DNA of 64,000 nucleotides from Macrocystis pyrifera. Its lineage: Eukaryota > Sar > Phaeophyceae > Laminariales > Laminariaceae. A program made the translations under genes and the position numbers. Below the pieces are notes generated by a model. That model did no database searches. It was not told the origin of the DNA and saw nothing but the letters and a program-made list of their open reading frames with translations. Positions 1 through 11,565 of the stretch are shown one piece after another (position 1 is the first letter of the stretch; every line of letters begins with the position of its first letter). Where the stretch lies: assembly GCA_031763025.1 (NCBI GenBank), contig JASSKH010000003.1, positions 19,004,977 through 19,068,976 of the forward strand, read 5' to 3'.

Positions 1-43
1 TTATGTTTACCATAGGTCCTGTTAACTATGGACCCCCGTAATA
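1..43. mobile_element. MITE family A, right end, cut by window edge
   Basis: The sequence ends with GTTAACTATGGACCCCCG followed by TAATA. This is the right terminal inverted repeat of the ~110-bp element found complete at 24166, 59055 and elsewhere in the window. The left part lies outside the window. Confidence 0.75.
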
Positions 44-2262
44 CTTAAACGTGAAGCATGCGTGCACCAACAACAAACACCAACAGTACAAGTCCAGCAC
101 AACATGGGGAAGACCTAGCCAACCACGAATACACATTTTTTTCCCACTACAGTGACCACTATTTTTAAGGATTACATTGACATTCACACGTTATTCACCC
201 GCCCTTCCTAAAACTATATCCCAACCACTCAAGCAAGGTGTGCGGCGGGCGCGTAGCAAGCGTTCTTTTCAACATAAACGTTGTCGGTTGTGGGAGAAGT
301 ATATCAAGTACTAGAGTAGTAATACGTGTGTACAGCTATATTTACTTGACTTTGGCCGCGCTTCGCCCCCCTCCTCCCCCGCCCCCGATCCTGTACGCGA
401 TAAAATTCGCAGATTCCTGGTGGAACCTTGTTGACTGGGACTTCGCCAACGAAAACTTCGACAAAACGCTCCGCACCTAGTAAACGTCTGAAGAAGTGCT
501 TCATTCGTTCAAGCGGGCAACAAGAGAATACCGGCGAGATGATAAATCTACTGGTACTGTATGTACAGTAGTATGAACACAGAATTGTCCACGCTGTGTT
601 AGTACTATTACTCCAGAACACATCATAACGTAGTAAAATCAACCAAAAACGGTGTGTAAACATAGGGGCACACCTGGTTTTTGGGTCGATACTGGGTTCT
701 CACTGCTATGGTCCACCGTAATGCTATTTATAATACTGCGCGTGGTGTAGTGGTGGGTGAAATTTAGTGCCGGTACCGGTGGTTTTCAGTGTTTAGGATC
801 CGCCGAGCCGCTATGTACAAGTCGTCGGAAATCACCAAAGCAACACGTGTTCTTCGTGTTCGGAATAAGACTGTCTTTCACAGCATATACTATCACACTA
901 TCCGCCGCCGATCCGAACGAGGAAAAACGCGGGCGGATGCATTTCATGGAAACCTTTTGACCGGGGATTCGGCTGTTATAGCCACAGGTCCCCAGCACAA
1001 GAAACTAAGACTGTGTAGGGCGAGGACGGAAACACGACATATCGGGTTGGAGGGTGGGGGGGGGGGTATAGCTGGCAGCTCACCGTATAGTAGACTGCTA
1101 CCCATCAAGCAGATGCTTCCGGCTTTGGGTCAGATGAGATTTTCGTGTTCGACCCCAAAAATTGAAACCATGTTTACATGTTTTGGGGGGGTTGTTGTTT
1201 TTTTTACCGAAATTGACGAGGTGGAACCCACGGGTTTGTCGTGCTTTCGTTGGGAAGGGTGCGGGAAGGGGTTCCCCTCTAGGGTACCAACTCCTGGTAC
1301 ATTTGCTGAGGGTAGCGGTGCGTACGTGTGCATGCTACCGCGCGTTCCAACATCCCAACACAACGTCGACATGATGACACGATGACATCATGACTGGATA
1401 CGGTGGATCGGGTGTAGGAAACGTCGAGGTCACTGGTAACTAACTGTTGCCCGGTCGTCGTGTCCTATCGTCGCACTGTACCCTAGCTTCTTGCTAGACC
1501 CGAGCGGTTCTGTTTAGCCTCCACAATCGGTAGCTCGGGGTTTTGATCGGCAAAGAGGTATCAGTACGAGGCAACAAGAAGGCTTTTCCTCGATGGTGGC
1601 CTTTTCTTGATGGGGGGTGTTATGTACGACGCGAGAGGGTGGGACGCGCGTGCTGTGCTTCGTTGTGACTGTGATGAACATGATCTTGCCAGACGAAGAT
1701 TGCTCTGCGTGACCCCGGATTTCAGGGGCACAGATACGTCTGTCCTGTTGTCCTTCGAATAGTTCTTCGGCTTGCTTGCGAGACATGCATTGCAGAAAAT
1801 ATGCTGTAGATACCTGGAAACGTGGTGCTGCTTGCCTTTTTCCGAGCACGCGCTTACGGTTGGAGCTCGGTGGCTGCGTCCAAGCCGTGTCTTTTCCCGT
1901 GTGCTTCATGCCATACATAGTAGCTGGTACTACAGTACCTACATGATCGTATGTGCAGTATGCGCGCAAGGCATAGGAGGGGCTACAACAGTAGAGGGCG
2001 TTCAAGCGCAGGGAGAGTCGATAATGCGTTTGCCAAGGCCGGGTGTGCGATATATTTAGTGCTGTGCCACCACCGCCATCATGTAACGTGTAGTCGGTGG
2101 GTAGGGGTGCACTGTGGGTGTACTGGTGTACCGTTTATCGCACCGTACGAAGCGTACCAGCACTCCCCGCCTCCTCTGCCATGGAAACGTGGCATGTTGC
2201 CACCGTGGTAAGGTCGATACTATGTCGATAATGCAGTGGTGCGGCATCTGCTGCCTCTCCTC
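44..2262. other. No recognised gene
   Basis: No ORF here resembles a family I know. A degenerate MITE-A right end (CTATGGTCCACCGTAAT) ends near 725. A minus-strand patch around 1690-1800 reads as a fairly protein-like stretch (RKQAEELFEGQQD) but has no family match or clear splice sites. A run of ten G occurs near 1055. Confidence 0.5.
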
Positions 2263-2412
2263 TCACGTCCTTTCCTCCAGGACCTCGATATCTTCTTCTA
2301 ATAAATTCACACGCTGGTTCCCTGAGGCCGCTTTAATAACCACATCATCTAAGAACAGACATGCTGGAAGCCTCTCCAGGCTGGCCTGGGCTACGCTTGC
2401 CAACAGATAAAC
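2263..2412 (-). CDS. Candidate terminal exon, unknown protein
   Basis: A minus-strand ORF of 49 codons plus TGA follows a good acceptor (TTTACCAG at 2413-2420). The translation begins VYLLASVAQASLERL and ends LLEEDIEVLEERT, an amphipathic, acidic composition typical of real coding sequence and unlike the repeats around it. I do not recognise the family and found no upstream exon, which would lie at higher coordinates where the fold-back element now sits. It could be the last exon of a disrupted gene or a chance ORF. Confidence 0.28.
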   Translation of the reverse strand, partial: VYLLASVAQASLERLPACLFLDDVVIKAASGNQRVNLLEEDIEVLEERT

Positions 2413-2736
2413 CTGGTAAATATCAAGATCGCTGTTCGATTGCGGCAACTGGACACGTAAACACTGGTACCGTATGTACTGGTATATATTATCGTCGTCC
2501 GCTTCTCCATGATACTGATGCACCATCGTACTGAACTCCCATGATACGTGACTCGAAATATAATGATTGTTTTCTCATACCTATTCCCCAGTTTTCCCGC
2601 GGTCGACAGCGCCTTTCAACGCCACCACTACGTGCTATACTTGTATTTCTCTGCTTCGACTACGCATCTCTATGCGCGACATTGTTGTTGACGTAGTGCA
2701 GGGTTTGATACGCCAAGGAGGCGCTGCGGTTCTGCC
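2413..2736. other. No gene seen; flank of fold-back element
   Basis: Nothing coding was recognised. Near 2697 the word GTGCAGGGTTTGATA resembles the unit of the short repeat cluster at 4150-4345 on the far side of the fold-back element. The element may therefore have inserted into, or grown from, that repeat. Confidence 0.4.
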
Positions 2737-4149
2737 GGTCCATCTCTTTATTTGGTAAATGCGTGGAAGCTTCTACTCGACTTCCAACACGTCCATTTGG
2801 AAGTCAAAAACTTCCAAAACTTCCATTTTGATTTCCAAATGGAAGTTATGGAAGTCAAAATGGAAGTGGAGGAGTCGAAGCTTCCTCCAAATGGAAGTTT
2901 AGGAAGTCAAAATGGAAGTGGAGGAGTGGCAGCTTCCACATTGGCTTCCAAAATTTCCAAAACTTCCTTTTGACTTCCATGTCAAAAACTTCCATTTGGA
3001 AGTCAAAATGGATGTTTTGGAAGTTGAATGGAGAATGGAAGTCGCGTGGTAGGCTCATACCCGACTTCCAAAACTTCCATTTTGACTTCCAAAACTTTCA
3101 TGTGGAAGTGAAAATAGACGTTTTGGACTTTCGAATGGAATTTGTGGACTTCCAAATGGAAGTTTTTGAATTGGAAGTAAACTTCCGAAACCCCCATTTG
3201 GAAGTCTAAAACTTTCAAAACTTCCATTTGGAAGTTATAAACGTCCATTTGGAAGTTATAAACGTCCATTTGGAAGTTGTAAAACTTCCAGTTGTAAGTC
3301 AAAATGGAAGTTTTGGAAGTTTCTGACTTCCAAAAGGAAGTTTAGGAAGCTTCCACTCATTTACCAAATAATGAGGACCACCGTAGAAGCATATGCGGAC
3401 GTAGGTGGAAGTTTCCATTGAAATGGAAGTTAAAAGGAAGATAAATAAGTAAACTGTAGCCATTGGAAGTTTAATGAAAGTGCGTGGAAACTATATACAA
3501 ATAGGTGGAAGTCGCGCTTGAATATGGGAGTGGTCAGAAGATTCTGCATACTCAGATACGAGTTTCGTCCGAAAAAAAAGTGAAAGGGAAGTTTTGGAAG
3601 CCAAACGTAAGTTGTGGAAGTTGAAGGAAAGCGCATGCGAGTAGGTGGAAGTAAGTGGAAGTTACGGTTGAGTATGGAAGTGGACAGAAGATTCTGCGGA
3701 TGCCGACGGAAGTGTCCTTGAAGGTAGAAGTCCAATGGAACTTCTAGACGTGAAGTGGAAGTGGGTGACAGAAGGTGGAAGTATATCAAGGTGTATGGAA
3801 GCATAGTGGAAGCTGGACAAAACTCCCACCGGGCATGGCCGCGGGCATGGCCGCGGAAGCTTCCTTCCACTTGCTTCCACTTTGAAAACTTCCACTGGCT
3901 TGCACTAGCTTCCAAAATGGAAAATTTCATGGACTAAAGGGAAGTTTCCACTCGACTTCCAAAACTTCTATTTGGAAGTCAAAAACTTCCAAAACTTCCA
4001 TTTTGACTTCCAAAAAGGAAGTTTAGAACTTCCAAATGGAACTGGTGGAAGTCGATTTGGAAGTTTTCCATTTGACTTCCAAATGGAAGTTTACAACTTC
4101 CAGATGGAAGTTGTGGAAGCTTCCACTCATTTACCAAATAATGAGGACC
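2737..4149. repeat. Fold-back element of ACTTCC/GGAAGT words
   Basis: About 1.4 kb is made almost entirely of short inverted words such as CTTCCATTTGGAAGT and ACTTCCAAAATGGAAGT, so either strand can fold into many small hairpins. The left end (GGTCCATCTCTTTATTTGG then TAAATG and GGAAGCTTC) is matched in inverse orientation at 3349-3379 and again at 4117-4149 (CATTTACCAAATAATGAGG then ACC). This suggests two tandem elements sharing terminal inverted repeats. Open frames inside (SFPNGSLG-like, NFQMEV-like) are translation artefacts of the repeat. Confidence 0.85.
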
Positions 4150-4345
4150 ACCGGGTTCTGCATGCGCAAGGTTTGATGCTCCTGGTACCAAGATGGTCCT
4201 GCCTTATTTTATGCGCGGGGTATGATATACGCCTATTAATAGGAGGCCCGACGGTGTTGTTTGCGCAGGGCTTGATACACCACCATGTAAGGTGGCCCTG
4301 AGTTTTTGTCGTATGCGCAGGGTTTGATTTTTAAGGAGTCCCTGT
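4150..4345. repeat. ~65-bp repeat cluster with GCGCAGGGTTTGAT core
   Basis: The core appears as ATGCGCAAGGTTTGAT (4160), GCGCGGGGTATGATA (4212), TTGCGCAGGGCTTGATA (4261) and TATGCGCAGGGTTTGAT (4313), each followed by a short G/C-rich stem such as CCACCATG. Spacing is 50-65 bp. It lies between the fold-back element and the CCATGG array. Confidence 0.6.
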
Positions 4346-5470
4346 GGTGGACATAGCACCATGACAATGTCATACTCAGTCATAGGCACCCCATGGAGCC
4401 ACCATGTACTCACCATGCACACACAGTATGGACTAAGCATGGTGCATCGGACCCACCGTAGCGCTACGACGGACACAACATGGATGCACCATGGACACGC
4501 CATGGAACCACCAATAAGGCACCATGGAGACCCCATCGACCCACCATGGACACGGCATGGAGGCACCATAGACCCACCATGGAGGCATCATGGACATGTC
4601 ATGGACACACCATGGAGGCACCATGGGGGCACCATAGAAGTGCCATGGACTCACCATGAAGGTGCCAGGGAGGCACCATGAAGGCACCATGGAGGCACCA
4701 TGAGCAATACCATGGAGACGATATGGACCCACTTTGGACCCACCATGGACTCTGCATGGAGGCACCATGGAGCAACCATGGAGATTCCATGTACACGCCA
4801 TGTACAACCATGGAGGAACCATAATGAACCGTACCCGCCACGAAGGCAATATTGGCACGCCATGGCGGCGCTATGGACACGCCATAGTCACGTCATGGAA
4901 GCGCCATGATCCCGCGGATCCACCATCGTCACACCATGAACACGTCATGGACCCACCATGGATGCACCATGGGCTCACCGAGGAATCGCCATGGACCCAC
5001 CATGGTGGCACCATAAACCCGCAATGGTCGTGCCATGGAGTCGCCGTGTTCACACCATGTAGTCGCCATGCACACCATGAACACGCCGTGGGCAGACAAC
5101 TGGGTTACCTTGAACCCGCCTTGAAGATTCCATAGTCTCACCATGGAGACTCCATGCACACCTCATGGTCATAGTGCGCGATACCCACCATACTATAGTC
5201 ACACCATGAACACGCCATGGACCCACCTTGAAGGCATTATGGGGGCACGACGGAGATACCATAAACACGTCATGATCTCTGCATGGAGGCACCATGGTCC
5301 CGTGGACTCACCATGGTCACACCATGAACACGCCATGGTTCCACCATGGGAGCGCCGTGGACCCACTGTAATGACACTATGAACACGGCACGTCGCACCC
5401 TGGAAGCACCATGGTTCTGCTGACCCACCATGGTCGCACCGTGAACACGCGATGGACACACCATGGATGG
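4346..5470. repeat. CCATGG minisatellite, arm 1 (CACCATGGA orientation)
   Basis: This is a degenerate short-period array in which CCATGG or CCATG recurs every 12-18 bp, mostly as CACCATGGAGG or CACCATGGACC. All six frames are open for long distances because the unit avoids stops; the His/Pro/Trp-rich translations are not genes. Confidence 0.9.
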
Positions 5471-6319
5471 CGTGTCCATGAGTGTGTCCATGGGGTGTCG
5501 ATGGCGTCTCCATGGTGCCTCCATGGTGACTTCATGGCGTGTCCATGGTGTCCTGTGTCCATCGTGCCTCCATGGTGGCTCCGATGCACTACGGCTAGTC
5601 CATGGTGTGTCCATAAATAGCCTATGCTAGGTTCACGGTGCATCCAGGGTGTGACCATGACGTGTTCATGGTGCCTCCATGGAGTGTCCATGGTGAGTGG
5701 GGGTCCATGGTGGGTCCGGGGGATCCCACGGCGTATCCATGGCGTCTCTATGGTGCCTCCATGGTGCGCATGGCGGGTTCATGGTGCACCCATGCTGTGA
5801 CCATGGCGTTTTCATGGCGCCTCCATCGTGGGTCCATGGTGCCTCCATGGCGTCTCCATCGTGCCTCTATGGCGTGTCTATGGTGGGTCCATGGTGTCTC
5901 CATGGTACCTTCATGGAGTGCCAATGGCGTATCCATCGTGCCTCCATGGTGGCTCCGATGGACCATGGCTAGTCCATGTTGGATTCATGGTGGGGGTTGG
6001 TTGCTATATATTACCATGGCGTGTTCATGGTGCCTACATGGTCCCCCCATGGTGGGTTCGTGGCGTCCCACAGCGTCTCCATGGTTCCCCCATGGTGGGC
6101 CAATGCAACCTCCATGGCGCGTCCATGGTGGGCCCATGGTGGGTCAATCACGCCTCCATGGTGCCTCCATGATGGCTTCATGGCGTGTTTATGGTGCTTC
6201 CATCGTGTGCCAATGATTGCACCATGGTGGATCCGATGTACCATGATAAGTCCGTAGCGTCTCCATGTTGCCTTCATGGTGGCTCCATGACGTGCTCATA
6301 GGTGACCATGGCGTGCTCA
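5471..6319. repeat. CCATGG minisatellite, arm 2 (inverted orientation)
   Basis: The same array continues but now reads CTCCATGGTG and GTCCATGGCG, the reverse complement of arm 1. The switch is at about 5465-5480 (ACCATGGATGGCGTGTCCATG). The two arms form a kilobase-scale imperfect palindrome. The arm resumes after the inserted element at 6757. Confidence 0.9.
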
Positions 6320-6756
6320 TGAGGGTGTGTCTTAACCCCCCCCAGAGAGCATTGGAACGAACCGGATGGAATATTATTTGCGGCATGAATTGATGCTGAT
6401 TGGTTGTGGGAAACGAATAGATTCAGTGCAGCCCGAGAAAAACTGTATGTCTAGGAAGAGGAAGAAGAAGTGTTGCACCCCTTTTTCTTGTTTGGGAGGA
6501 CCGAACGGCCCGACCGAACGGGAACATACAGGATCTTATTTGATGTAGATGGACACCACCGAGGATGGATGTGGACACCAATGTGCTCTGGCGTGTGCAA
6601 AAGATACCGTTCGTACTGATTCGGCTGGCGAGGCCCAGGACTCTGCATGGACCCAAACACGTTTTTTTACACAGGCACGGAACGAATGACCACGAACAGC
6701 CTCGTTCCGTTCCGCTCGTTCCCATGCTCTCTAGGGGGGGTTAAGACACACCCTCA
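6320..6756. mobile_element. 437-bp TIR element inserted in the CCATGG array
   Basis: The ends are inverted repeats of about 33 bp: TGAGGGTGTGTCTTAACC at the left, and its complement ending GTTAAGACACACCCTCA at the right, each followed inward by a C/G tract and AGAGAGCAT. The interior is unrelated to the array, and CCATGG repeats resume immediately on the far side. It has no transposase, so it is a non-autonomous DNA element. A target-site duplication could not be fixed with confidence. Confidence 0.85.
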
Positions 6757-7275
6757 GGTACCTCCATGCAGTGTCTACGGCGTCTCCATGGTACTTCTAT
6801 AGTGGGGATGGCGTTTCGAGAATACCCCCATGACGTGTCCATGTTGGGTCCATGGAGTCTCCATGGTGGTTCCATGGTGGCTGCATGGCGTGTCCGTGGT
6901 GCCTAATATGGTGGGTTCGATGCACCATGGTGTGTCCATGATCTGTCCATGGTGCGTCTATGGTGGGTCCATGTTGCTTTTATGGCGTGTCCATGGTGGG
7001 CCCGTGGCGTCCCACGACGTCTTCATGGCGTCTCCAAGGTACCTCTATGGCGTGTCCATAGTGAGTCCATGGCGTCTCCATAGTGCCTCCGTGGTGGCTC
7101 AATGGCGTGTTCATGGCGTCTCCATGGTAAAATCACGGCGTGTCCATGGTGCCTTTCTGGTGGATCCGATGCACCATGGTTCCACGATGATGGGTCCATG
7201 GTGCCCCCATGGCGTGCCTATGGTGCTACTCCTTGGTGCCTGCATGGTGTGTCCATGGCGTCTCCATGGTGATTA
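6757..7275. repeat. CCATGG minisatellite, arm 2 continued
   Basis: The array continues in the TCCATGGTG orientation after the inserted element and fades out near 7275, where unique sequence begins. Confidence 0.88.
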
Positions 7276-9690
7276 CTACAAAACCGCCATGGCCTTAAAA
7301 CAAGTACACATAGACAAGGTCAATGATGCACATCGTCGTAACTCTCCCAGTGCTCTTCTTGGTTGTGGTACTTGATCAAGCGGCGGCTGCTGCTGCTATT
7401 GCGATCGGAGCGGACTCGTTGTGATGAGAGCTGCCCCGTGGTGCTGCTGTAAAATTGTCCTGTATTGCAAACCGACTTGTTCAGTCATCATGCTTGTCCT
7501 GGGGTTTTGCTTTGTTTGTGGTGGTCGATGATAGAGGTGAAGATGATGATTCCAACCAGATTATTCATCGTCGATTCAACGGAAAGGAGCAAACAACGAG
7601 CCGTGGTGACCGGAGTGTGCAGCACTCAGACTGTGTTCCGAAAGCAACTACAGCAGGAACAGGACCATTGCCGCATGGTCTGTCTCCGATGACAGCAGTG
7701 CCCATACCGCTATGATCTTCTCCATACATACCGTGACATACAAAAAGGGACATATTGATAATAGAAGAAACGAAGAAGGTGCCCACATTATCTCTGTATC
7801 TATGACAGGGCCTGACAGGCTTGTGGCGTACTATTAATGGCTCGTTGAACTGCAAACACTAAACGTACGAGCGTCCCCGTTACGAAACAAAACTGACACG
7901 AGATAGGTGATGATGTTGGTGGTGGCGGGTGGCGAGGTTGTAGAGGGGGAAATGTGTTGTAAGCGAGAGGCACGGGGGGTGGGGACAACGTGAAGTGGTA
8001 ACTGTGTTGTAAATAGGAGGCACTTCACACAAAAATAAAAATATAGCGGTGTTAATACAGTAGTATCTATCGCTGTGCCGCCCCAGAGAATGCACGACAG
8101 ACAATACAAAACATTTATAAAACAAGGGAAAGTGTGATATTCCGAACCTGCGGACCATGATTTCCCCCCCACACTTTATTAGTGACTGTAAAATTCCCGA
8201 AAAAATCCTGGAAACTTTTCGCCGACCAACAAGTAAATACTACTCTGGCAGGACGCATGTCGATCAGTTCGAGGGTCGTTCAAATACACGAAATGCAGCG
8301 TACGGTTCGTTGCAGGAGAAAGGACAGACCATGAATAGCAGGGGAGTGCACCATACAATAATCAAGAACTCAGTACGTACAGCAGTCGTGTATATAACGA
8401 ACCACATCGTACCGGAGAATGGTTCACATAATATCTCAAGAGTCCATCACTGGCCTGGCCCGACACGAAGCGGGTTGATTGTAGGTTCATCATATCTCTC
8501 ACCGCACAAGGCAGCAGTGCGTGTACCAGTAGCCTATCATACCGTGTCGCCGTCCCGCACAGGTAAAAGCTAAAAGCCAGCGTTTCATGTATTATATCAG
8601 GTACTTCCCCAGCACACCTTTTATATGATGATTCAAACTTCAACACGACCCCCTCGCCGCGACCAACTCATCGCCAGCCAGAGGACAGATCCACATTGTA
8701 TCTTCGAGGCCGACGCCTTTTTCACTGGACTGCACGACACGAAGCGGGGTGATCAGGGGTTAATCATTCCTCTTACCACTGCAGACAGCAGCAGTACGCA
8801 GATCATAGTAGCAAGCACGCGTAGCGGCCACATGCCAACATCATGTCTCAAGCGTTTGTGTACAGTATGACAGCAGCAGATAGCGTTGCGTCCGACGTAT
8901 TAGACCTGATACTCAGTAGTAGCAGTGGGTGTATTAGTCACGGTTTACGCGAGCGGTGGGTCAGGCCTATTATGTTGAGGAACTGTGACCATACCATCGA
9001 CGCGAGCTACCTCCGCTCGCCACCCAGACGTACACGACGAGATAATCGAAGGGGGTCGAAGCTAACGCCTCACCGATATTTTCAAAAAGTTCGTGAGTCA
9101 CGCGTGGGACAGGTGGATTGCGGCGGAGCCTTGAGAAGTTGATTGTTTTTTTTTGCTCGGCGGCGCGTTTCAATTTTTGTTTCGGCTTTTTCTTAGCCCA
9201 GCTGGGGAACCTATTCGTTTCGCTCTTTTAAGAAAACACAAAAAAACGAAGATATTAAGAGAACAAGGCAATCGCAGTTTTGGAGCTTCTATGTGCAAGC
9301 GGACAAGTACACACACATTTTTCGAATATCGGCCTGGGAAGCCTAAAGGAATGTAGCCTTGGATTTCTTGCCGGCACTTGCAACTGTGTGGGTGGTTAAA
9401 CGTCCAATATTGTTTTTGAGCGGTGCTAATTAGATGCAAAAATTGGAGCAGTTCATTTGATTGCAGTTTGTCCTGCCGACGATGCCATTTGTTAAGGTCT
9501 TAGTCCGTTGGGCTAAAGGTAAAAGGTTATTCAATCGCCTACCCAATCTAAACCTCGTAACACTCTCCCCCCCTGGAACGGACCGGATATACGGGTCGAC
9601 GCGTGACACCAACACGCGGTTCCAATTTCTGGAGATCCAGAAGTATTTTTTCAGATACTTGACATCAGGAAATTCACTTTTCTTTAAAAA
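7276..9690. other. No recognised gene
   Basis: Only short ORFs without recognisable families and without convincing exon structure. CAG/CTG-type triplets occur around 7380-7450. No MITE copy was seen. Confidence 0.5.
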
Positions 9691-9700
9691 TCAATTTCAT

Positions 9701-9772
9701 GGTGGACGTGAGATTTGAACTCACGACCAACGACCCATGTCCTGCCGACGACGACACTTGTTAAGATCAAGC
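9701..9772 (-). other. tRNA-Lys(CUU)-like relic or SINE head
   Basis: On the minus strand 9756-9772 forms a 5-bp stem with a 7-base loop ATCTTAA (anticodon CTT, U33, A37). Further 3' comes a perfect T-arm GTGAG-TTCAAAT-CTCAC and a GTCCACC acceptor strand ending at 9701. There is no matching 5' acceptor or D-arm, and about 30 bases separate the two arms, so it is not a working tRNA. A related piece (CCTGCCGACGATGCC then ATTTGTTAAGG) lies at 9472-9500, which suggests a dispersed tRNA-derived element. Confidence 0.4.
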
Positions 9773-9800
9773 ATGCGAGACACTTTGTATCCCAGGACAG

Positions 9801-10664
9801 GTCTGCCTATTAAGTCGGCACTCGTTGGTACTCACGTGTGTTGCTTGCTTAGAGATAGAAGAAGGGCAGTTTTACTCCTTTCGTGCACGCGGAGACTGAG
9901 ACCAGGCTCGTGTGTCTCTGGAAAACCCCTGGTTTTCCACCTAAGATACGACTTCCAAGTACTGCAAATACGTTCCTAATACCTGAACCCAGGTAATTAC
10001 CGGGCTTTCAACCTCATACAAAGCAGTATCATAACAATTGGGTGAATGGCGACATACAGACCAACGCTTTTGGGCTTCTCGAGGCAGGGGGTCACAATGT
10101 GGCAGTAAACTGTGGAATCGTGAAGTTAAGGCCACGGAGGATTTGCATCCACCCCCATCCCCGGGATTCCGGGTGACTCTAATCTCTAGATGTTTTATCG
10201 GAAAATAAAATTCAGTCGCTATTTTAGCACGCTGTGTTTAAACCTTCGGCTGGTTCGTCCTTTAGCATAAAGCGAGGGATACAGCTGCTTGGTATCTCAT
10301 CTACGGCGGCTTGTGACTCTGTTCAGATTGGCCGTCCGCGCTTTCTCAACAGAGGCCGACCACATCGACTTTGAGGTGATTGAGTGGTAAAAAATGGTCA
10401 AGATTTGGGGTACATAAAACAAGCAAAAAAACAAGCTGCACCTGAACCATGCATTGCAATTCACTTACATGCAGCTACAGCTCTTCGCAAGCAATCACAG
10501 CCCGAAAAAGTGAGGCACGCTCTTACTGGGTGTCGGGTGCGCCAGACAGCTGTTCTAGGGGGCCAGAAACGACTCACGGGGTGTTTTCGTGAAGTAGAAG
10601 TTGCAAGTCAGAAGCACAAAAACTCGCAGAATCCCTAAATATTATATCTTCACGCGCGGGCGCC
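9801..10664. other. No recognised gene
   Basis: Short ORFs only, none recognised, and no repeat structure seen by eye. Confidence 0.5.
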
Positions 10665-10776
10665 TATTACGGGGGGCCATAGTAAATAATACCAAATATT
10701 GTTAGTAAAAATAAGTAAATATATAGTTTGTTGTGTGTACCGTACGTCCTATTTATTACGATGGTCCACCGTAATA
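10665..10776 (+). mobile_element. MITE family A copy
   Basis: The left end TATTACGGGGGGCCATAG and right end ATGGTCCACCGTAATA are inverted. The interior AAATATTGTTAGTAAAAAT matches the family. The orientation is the one I call forward. Confidence 0.85.
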
Positions 10777-10783
10777 TTTAATA

Positions 10784-10908
10784 GTAAAATGGAGATCCAA
10801 TCCATGGATTCAAATTTGGCACAAATAATGGAACCATTGATTATATCGAAATGTCTCGGAATTTGTATCGAAGCGAGGTCACTTCTTCCTTTCGCTCCCG
10901 AAACCTCG
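10784..10908 (+). repeat. 125-bp direct repeat, left copy
   Basis: This matches 16871-16992 in the same orientation almost base for base, with a 3-base length difference (CACTTCTTCC versus CACTTCC) and a few substitutions. The two copies bracket the unknown ORF and the 88-bp satellite. The ends are not TG...CA, so they are not typical LTRs. Confidence 0.9.
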
Positions 10909-11028
10909 TAAGCTTTACGAATCGGTCGCGAAAGTCTTGAGAGTATTGGAGGATGCCGCGAACAACGCGTTCAACATCGACCCTCTGCGGCGGGTTCGCG
11001 GCACGAGGTTGCGTGCGCGCTCGGCGGG

Positions 11029-11565
11029 TTGGTTTCCAAGGTGCCCCCCCGCCCGGGCTCTGACACATGGCCCCAAGTACTGGAGGCCGCGGAAAGGTTG
11101 GCCACCTCCGCTCGGGCCGGAACCTCACGTGCGTACCGTGAGGCGGAAGCCACCAGGCTATTGGTGGGACACGTCGTCGACCTGCTCCGGTCCTCGGGTA
11201 TCCTCCTGGAATTCGAGCACTGTGTTCTGTTCAACGGAGCAGACGAGGAAGGTGCAGCCCTTCAGCCGGGAGTCGGAGCGAAGGCTCCGGGGAGGATGGA
11301 ACGTGCGGCCCCGTTCGAGGCGGTCGAAATCGCCGGTGGAGCGAAGGCTGGGGGTGCCTCGGCTGGAGCGAGCTCGTCTGGGGCGGGAGGAGCTGGTCCG
11401 AATGGGGCCCCGCAGGTTCATCGTACGGAACCAAGGAGTAAGGATGATCAGGAGCTGATCGGCCTCACTACATCCACGCACCTCCCGGAGGTACGAGTGT
11501 GTTTGCCGCTTTCTCGCGTATACGAGATTGGGTTGGTCTGGCGCCACTGTCCCAGCTGGCCGTAG
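11029..11565 (+). CDS. Unknown ORF, 178 codons, next to satellite
   Basis: This GC-rich open frame begins at an ATG followed by VSKVPPRPG and contains a helical, charged stretch (EAAERLATSARAGTSRAYRE, LLVGHVVDLLRSSG). A Gly/Ala/Ser low-complexity segment follows in the second half. I recognise no domain. The other frames are also fairly open, as expected in GC-rich DNA, so coding status is uncertain. It lies inside the pair of 125-bp direct repeats, so it could be a relic of a mobile element. Confidence 0.3.
   Translation: MVSKVPPRPGSDTWPQVLEAAERLATSARAGTSRAYREAEATRLLVGHVVDLLRSSGILLEFEHCVLFNGADEEGAALQPGVGAKAPGRMERAAPFEAVEIAGGAKAGGASAGASSSGAGGAGPNGAPQVHRTEPRSKDDQELIGLTTSTHLPEVRVCLPLSRVYEIGLVWRHCPSWP

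Noticed and set aside
4361-7375. Long His/Trp/Pro-rich open frames on both strands
   Set aside because: They are translations of the CCATGG minisatellite, open in several frames at once, with no splice sites or domain pattern.
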